The translations under genes were made by a program, and so were the position numbers. The notes under the pieces were generated by a model that was given only the letters and a program-made list of their open reading frames with translations, had not been told where the DNA came from and did no database searches. From Nostoc sp. S4 (GTDB taxonomy: Bacteria; Cyanobacteriota; Cyanobacteriia; Cyanobacteriales; Nostocaceae): a stretch of 64,000 nt of DNA. Numbering within the stretch: position 1 is the stretch's first letter; every line of letters begins with the position of its first letter. The stretch covers positions 1 to 64,000 of the forward strand of contig JAQYWR010000012.1 in the NCBI GenBank assembly GCA_029379225.1. The letters run 5' to 3'. Shown piece after piece: positions 61,927-64,000 of this stretch.

Positions 61927-62582
61927 ATATTCTACAAACGCGTAATAAGCAGCATAACGACCAAGCTTAACGGTAGCAATAGAGCGTAAAGGGTGGTTCT
62001 GAGAGGATTAAAAATAAAATTAGCTGCTTTAGCCTGTTTGCTTAACTAACTCAGCAACACACAAATTTCTTACTTTCAGGCATTAATTAATTATAGTTAC
62101 ATTTACTTTTTTTGTATAAATACTTAAGTAAAGTTATATATTTCACAGAATATCTTTACTAAGTCTTTAAAAAATATAGTTAAGTAGGTCGGGAGAATAA
62201 AACCAAACTATATTAAAAAAATGAACGAGGCTAAAACCCACTTCCCTCCTAGCTCCTGACTTGAAAAAGGGTGTAGGGTGTGGGGTATGGGGTGTAGGGG
62301 ATATTCCTTTTTCATGCATGGCGGTGAAACTTGTTTCATCGGGACTGCCTTATCCCAACGACAAATATTTACGCCCACCTACTTGGGATAACATTGTGCT
62401 TTTGTCATAACAGCACCAATCTAGTATTTTTACTAATGGTATAAACCTTGCGATCGCTCCCCAAATTTCCTGTCAAGTTCCCTTTTACAACTTTGTGATT
62501 GGTTAGAATCGTTGAATTAATTGCCATTGAAGCAATCGAGATGGTATATAATGAGGGATTGTGTCGAATTAAAGCTAGACTA
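61927..62582. other. Long intergenic region upstream of rpmI
   Basis: This 656-bp gap has no gene. It contains AT-rich DNA and G-rich low-complexity GTGTAGGGTGTGGGGTATGG (about 62,270-62,300). A weak ribosomal-protein leader may lie within the last ~130 bp, but I recognise no specific structure. The minus ORF at 62,405-62,752 is a shadow of rpmI. Confidence 0.45.
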
Positions 62583-62780
62583 ATGCCTAAACTCAAGACT
62601 CGTAAAGCAGCAGCCAAGCGATTCCGTGCCACCGGCAGCGGCAAAATCGTGCGTCGCAAAGCTTTCAAAAACCACCTTTTAGAGCATAAAACTTCTAACA
62701 AAAAGCGTAACCTGTCCAAGACTACACTTGTACACGAACGCGATGAAGACAATGTGCGCTTGATGCTTCCATATTTGTAA
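62583..62780 (+). CDS. rpmI: 50S ribosomal protein L35
   Basis: L35 is a 65-residue large-subunit protein. The translation [20 protein letters not shown], then [21 protein letters not shown] and the tail VRLMLPYL, is typical. The start at 62,583 is chosen because the family begins MPKLKT; the track ORF adds 28 unrelated residues. rplT follows after 22 bp. infC, often first in this operon elsewhere, is not here. Confidence 0.97.
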   Translation: MPKLKTRKAAAKRFRATGSGKIVRRKAFKNHLLEHKTSNKKRNLSKTTLVHERDEDNVRLMLPYL

Positions 62781-62802
62781 GTCCTTGTAGGAAATTAAGT
62801 AT

Positions 62803-63159
62803 ATGACACGGGTAAAACGCGGTAACGTAGCTCGCAAACGCCGCAATAAAATTCTCAAACTAGCTAAAGGTTTTCGCGGTTCCCACTCAACTCTGTTTAG
62901 AACTGCCAACCAACAAGTGATGAAGGCACTGCGGAGTGCCTACCGCGATCGCAAAAAGAAAAAGCGCGATTTTCGTCGCCTATGGATTACTCGGATCAAC
63001 GCTGCTGCAAGACAACATGGCTTGAGTTACAGCCAGCTGATTGGCAACCTGAAAAAAGCTGATGTGCAACTGAATCGCAAAATGTTGGCACAACTAGCAG
63101 TACTCGATCCTGCAAGCTTCGGCAAAGTAGCCCAATTAGCCAATCAAGCTAAAAGATAA
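62803..63159 (+). CDS. rplT: 50S ribosomal protein L20
   Basis: L20 binds 23S rRNA early in assembly. The sequence [41 protein letters not shown] and the C-terminal [13 protein letters not shown] are diagnostic. The length of 118 residues is normal. It is cotranscribed with rpmI. Confidence 0.98.
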   Translation: MTRVKRGNVARKRRNKILKLAKGFRGSHSTLFRTANQQVMKALRSAYRDRKKKKRDFRRLWITRINAAARQHGLSYSQLIGNLKKADVQLNRKMLAQLAVLDPASFGKVAQLANQAKR

Positions 63160-63171
63160 AGGTGGTAACGG

Positions 63172-63987
63172 ATGAATAACCGATGTAACAGATGGCAAGA
63201 AAATACTCGGTTACATCTGGTATTATCCGCTACAATTATCTTGATTTGCTGCTTTTGCTTTTTGGGCAGAGGATTAATTGCATTTGCCGCCGAAATGCCA
63301 GAAATACAGCGACGAGGTTATTTAACCATTGCAGTTAAAGATAACTTGCGTCCTTTGGGATTTAAAGATGATAGCGGCAATTTGCAAGGCTTAGAAATTG
63401 ACTTGGCACAGCAGTTAGCAGTTGACTTGCTAAGTAAAAAAGATGCTGTCAAATTTAAACCCGTAGCGAATCGCGATCGCTTGTCTGTAGTCTTAGACAA
63501 GAAAGTTGATTTAGCGATCGCTAGGGTAACCGCAACTGCTTCACGCGCCCGGATAGTTAATTTCAGCGTTCCTTACTACTTAGATAGCACTGTATTAATT
63601 ACCAAAGATGCTTCTGTGCAGCAGTTAAAGGATTTGGCAAAACAAAAAATTGCCGTACTCAATAACTCTAGTACAATTGCCAAACTACAGTACTATTTGC
63701 CAAACAGCGAGTTAGTAGGAGTTAATTCCTACCAAGAAGCGCGAGAGCAAACAGAAAATAATGCCGTTGCAGCCTTTGCCGCAGATGCTAGCGTTCTCGG
63801 CGGTTGGGTAGAACAATATCCGCAATATCATCTACTGCCAACCAAGCTATCAACTGAACCCTTATGTGTAGTAATGCCCAAAGGATTGCAGTACGATGAA
63901 TTAAGACGACGAGTCAACGAGGCGATCGCTCGTTACATAGCAGAAGGTTGGCTCGCTCAACGCGCCCAATATTGGGGTTTACCATAA
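63172..63987 (+). CDS. Amino-acid-type periplasmic substrate-binding protein (SBP family 3)
   Basis: This is the extracytoplasmic binding component of a polar amino acid-type ABC transporter. A signal peptide (LSATIILICCFCFLGRGLIAFAAE) leads into EIQRRGYLTIAVKDNLRPLGF, LQGLEIDLAQQLAVDLL and VDLAIARVTATASRARIVNFSVPYY, the standard ligand-binding block. The length is 271 residues. It begins 12 bp after rplT, so it may be read through from the ribosomal operon. The permease and ATPase genes are not in the window and may follow it. The ligand is unknown. Confidence 0.92.
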   Translation: MNNRCNRWQENTRLHLVLSATIILICCFCFLGRGLIAFAAEMPEIQRRGYLTIAVKDNLRPLGFKDDSGNLQGLEIDLAQQLAVDLLSKKDAVKFKPVANRDRLSVVLDKKVDLAIARVTATASRARIVNFSVPYYLDSTVLITKDASVQQLKDLAKQKIAVLNNSSTIAKLQYYLPNSELVGVNSYQEAREQTENNAVAAFAADASVLGGWVEQYPQYHLLPTKLSTEPLCVVMPKGLQYDELRRRVNEAIARYIAEGWLAQRAQYWGLP

Positions 63988-64000
63988 GTTAATCATTGGT

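Overview
Organism and basis. The window looks like chromosome of a filamentous, probably heterocyst-forming (Nostoc-like) cyanobacterium. GCGATCGC (HIP1) octamers are scattered throughout. It carries photosystem genes (psaI, psbEFLJ), ndhCKJ, the Rubisco assembly factor raf1, a PsbE/PSII assembly cluster (rubA-ycf48) and a Tic20-type protein. Intergenic regions hold the short heptamer-type repeats (TGGTCAT/ATGACTA, CCCTATG) typical of Nostocales. There are no rRNA genes, CRISPR arrays or intact insertion sequences; one tRNA gene (Leu, anticodon CAA) is present. Layout. 0-6 kb: rpsB-tsf, a conserved unknown and recG. 6-12.9 kb: a caspase-like protease with EF-hand and two GUN4 domains, a family 2 glycosyltransferase, a Tat-exported PhoX-type phosphatase and a PEP-CTERM protein. 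13-19.5 kb: argG, a DedA protein, a STAS protein, a coiled-coil protein, rpsF, a fumarylacetoacetate-hydrolase-like enzyme and a Tic20-like protein. 19.9-22.9 kb: a 1,001-residue repeat-rich unknown. 23-28 kb: the photosynthesis block psaI / psbJ-L-F-E, ycf48, rubA, then divergent ndhC-K-J. 28.2-31.1 kb: an accessory stretch with a ParA-type ATPase fused to an HsdR-N (PD-(D/E)xK-like) domain, its overlapping ParB-like partner, and a broken hicA next to an intact hicB, flanked by ~140-bp direct repeats. 31.9-42.5 kb: murA, an M48 peptidase, a lactate/glycolate-oxidase-type flavoenzyme, tRNA-Leu, a DUF445 protein, the menaquinone/phylloquinone methyltransferase, a REC-GAF regulator, raf1 and a coupled pair of unknowns. 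43-52 kb: two TonB-receptor + FecB-type binding-protein modules facing each other, plus a 2-oxoglutarate dioxygenase. 52.8-59.4 kb: a VWA protein, a LysR regulator, a truncated PTOX-like oxidase fragment, a YeiH-type exporter, a TauE/SafE transporter and a DUF1634 protein. 59.5-64 kb: a UvrD-like helicase, rpmI-rplT and an amino-acid-type periplasmic binding protein. How the genes work together. The rubA-ycf48-psbEFLJ set builds cytochrome b559 and the PSII reaction centre, and ndhCKJ supplies the peripheral arm of NDH-1. The two TonB/FecB modules should import ferric siderophores; their upstream regions share a dyad, CCAA-N5-TTGG, that may be a common operator. The LysR gene precedes yeiH, and two copies of AACTAT-N7-ATAGTT lie between them, which suggests regulation of that exporter. 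The most likely undescribed system is the ParA/HsdR-N + ParB-like pair at 28.2-30.3 kb. Limits. All calls come from reading the sequence and the supplied ORF translations. Family names come from motif recognition, not from searches.
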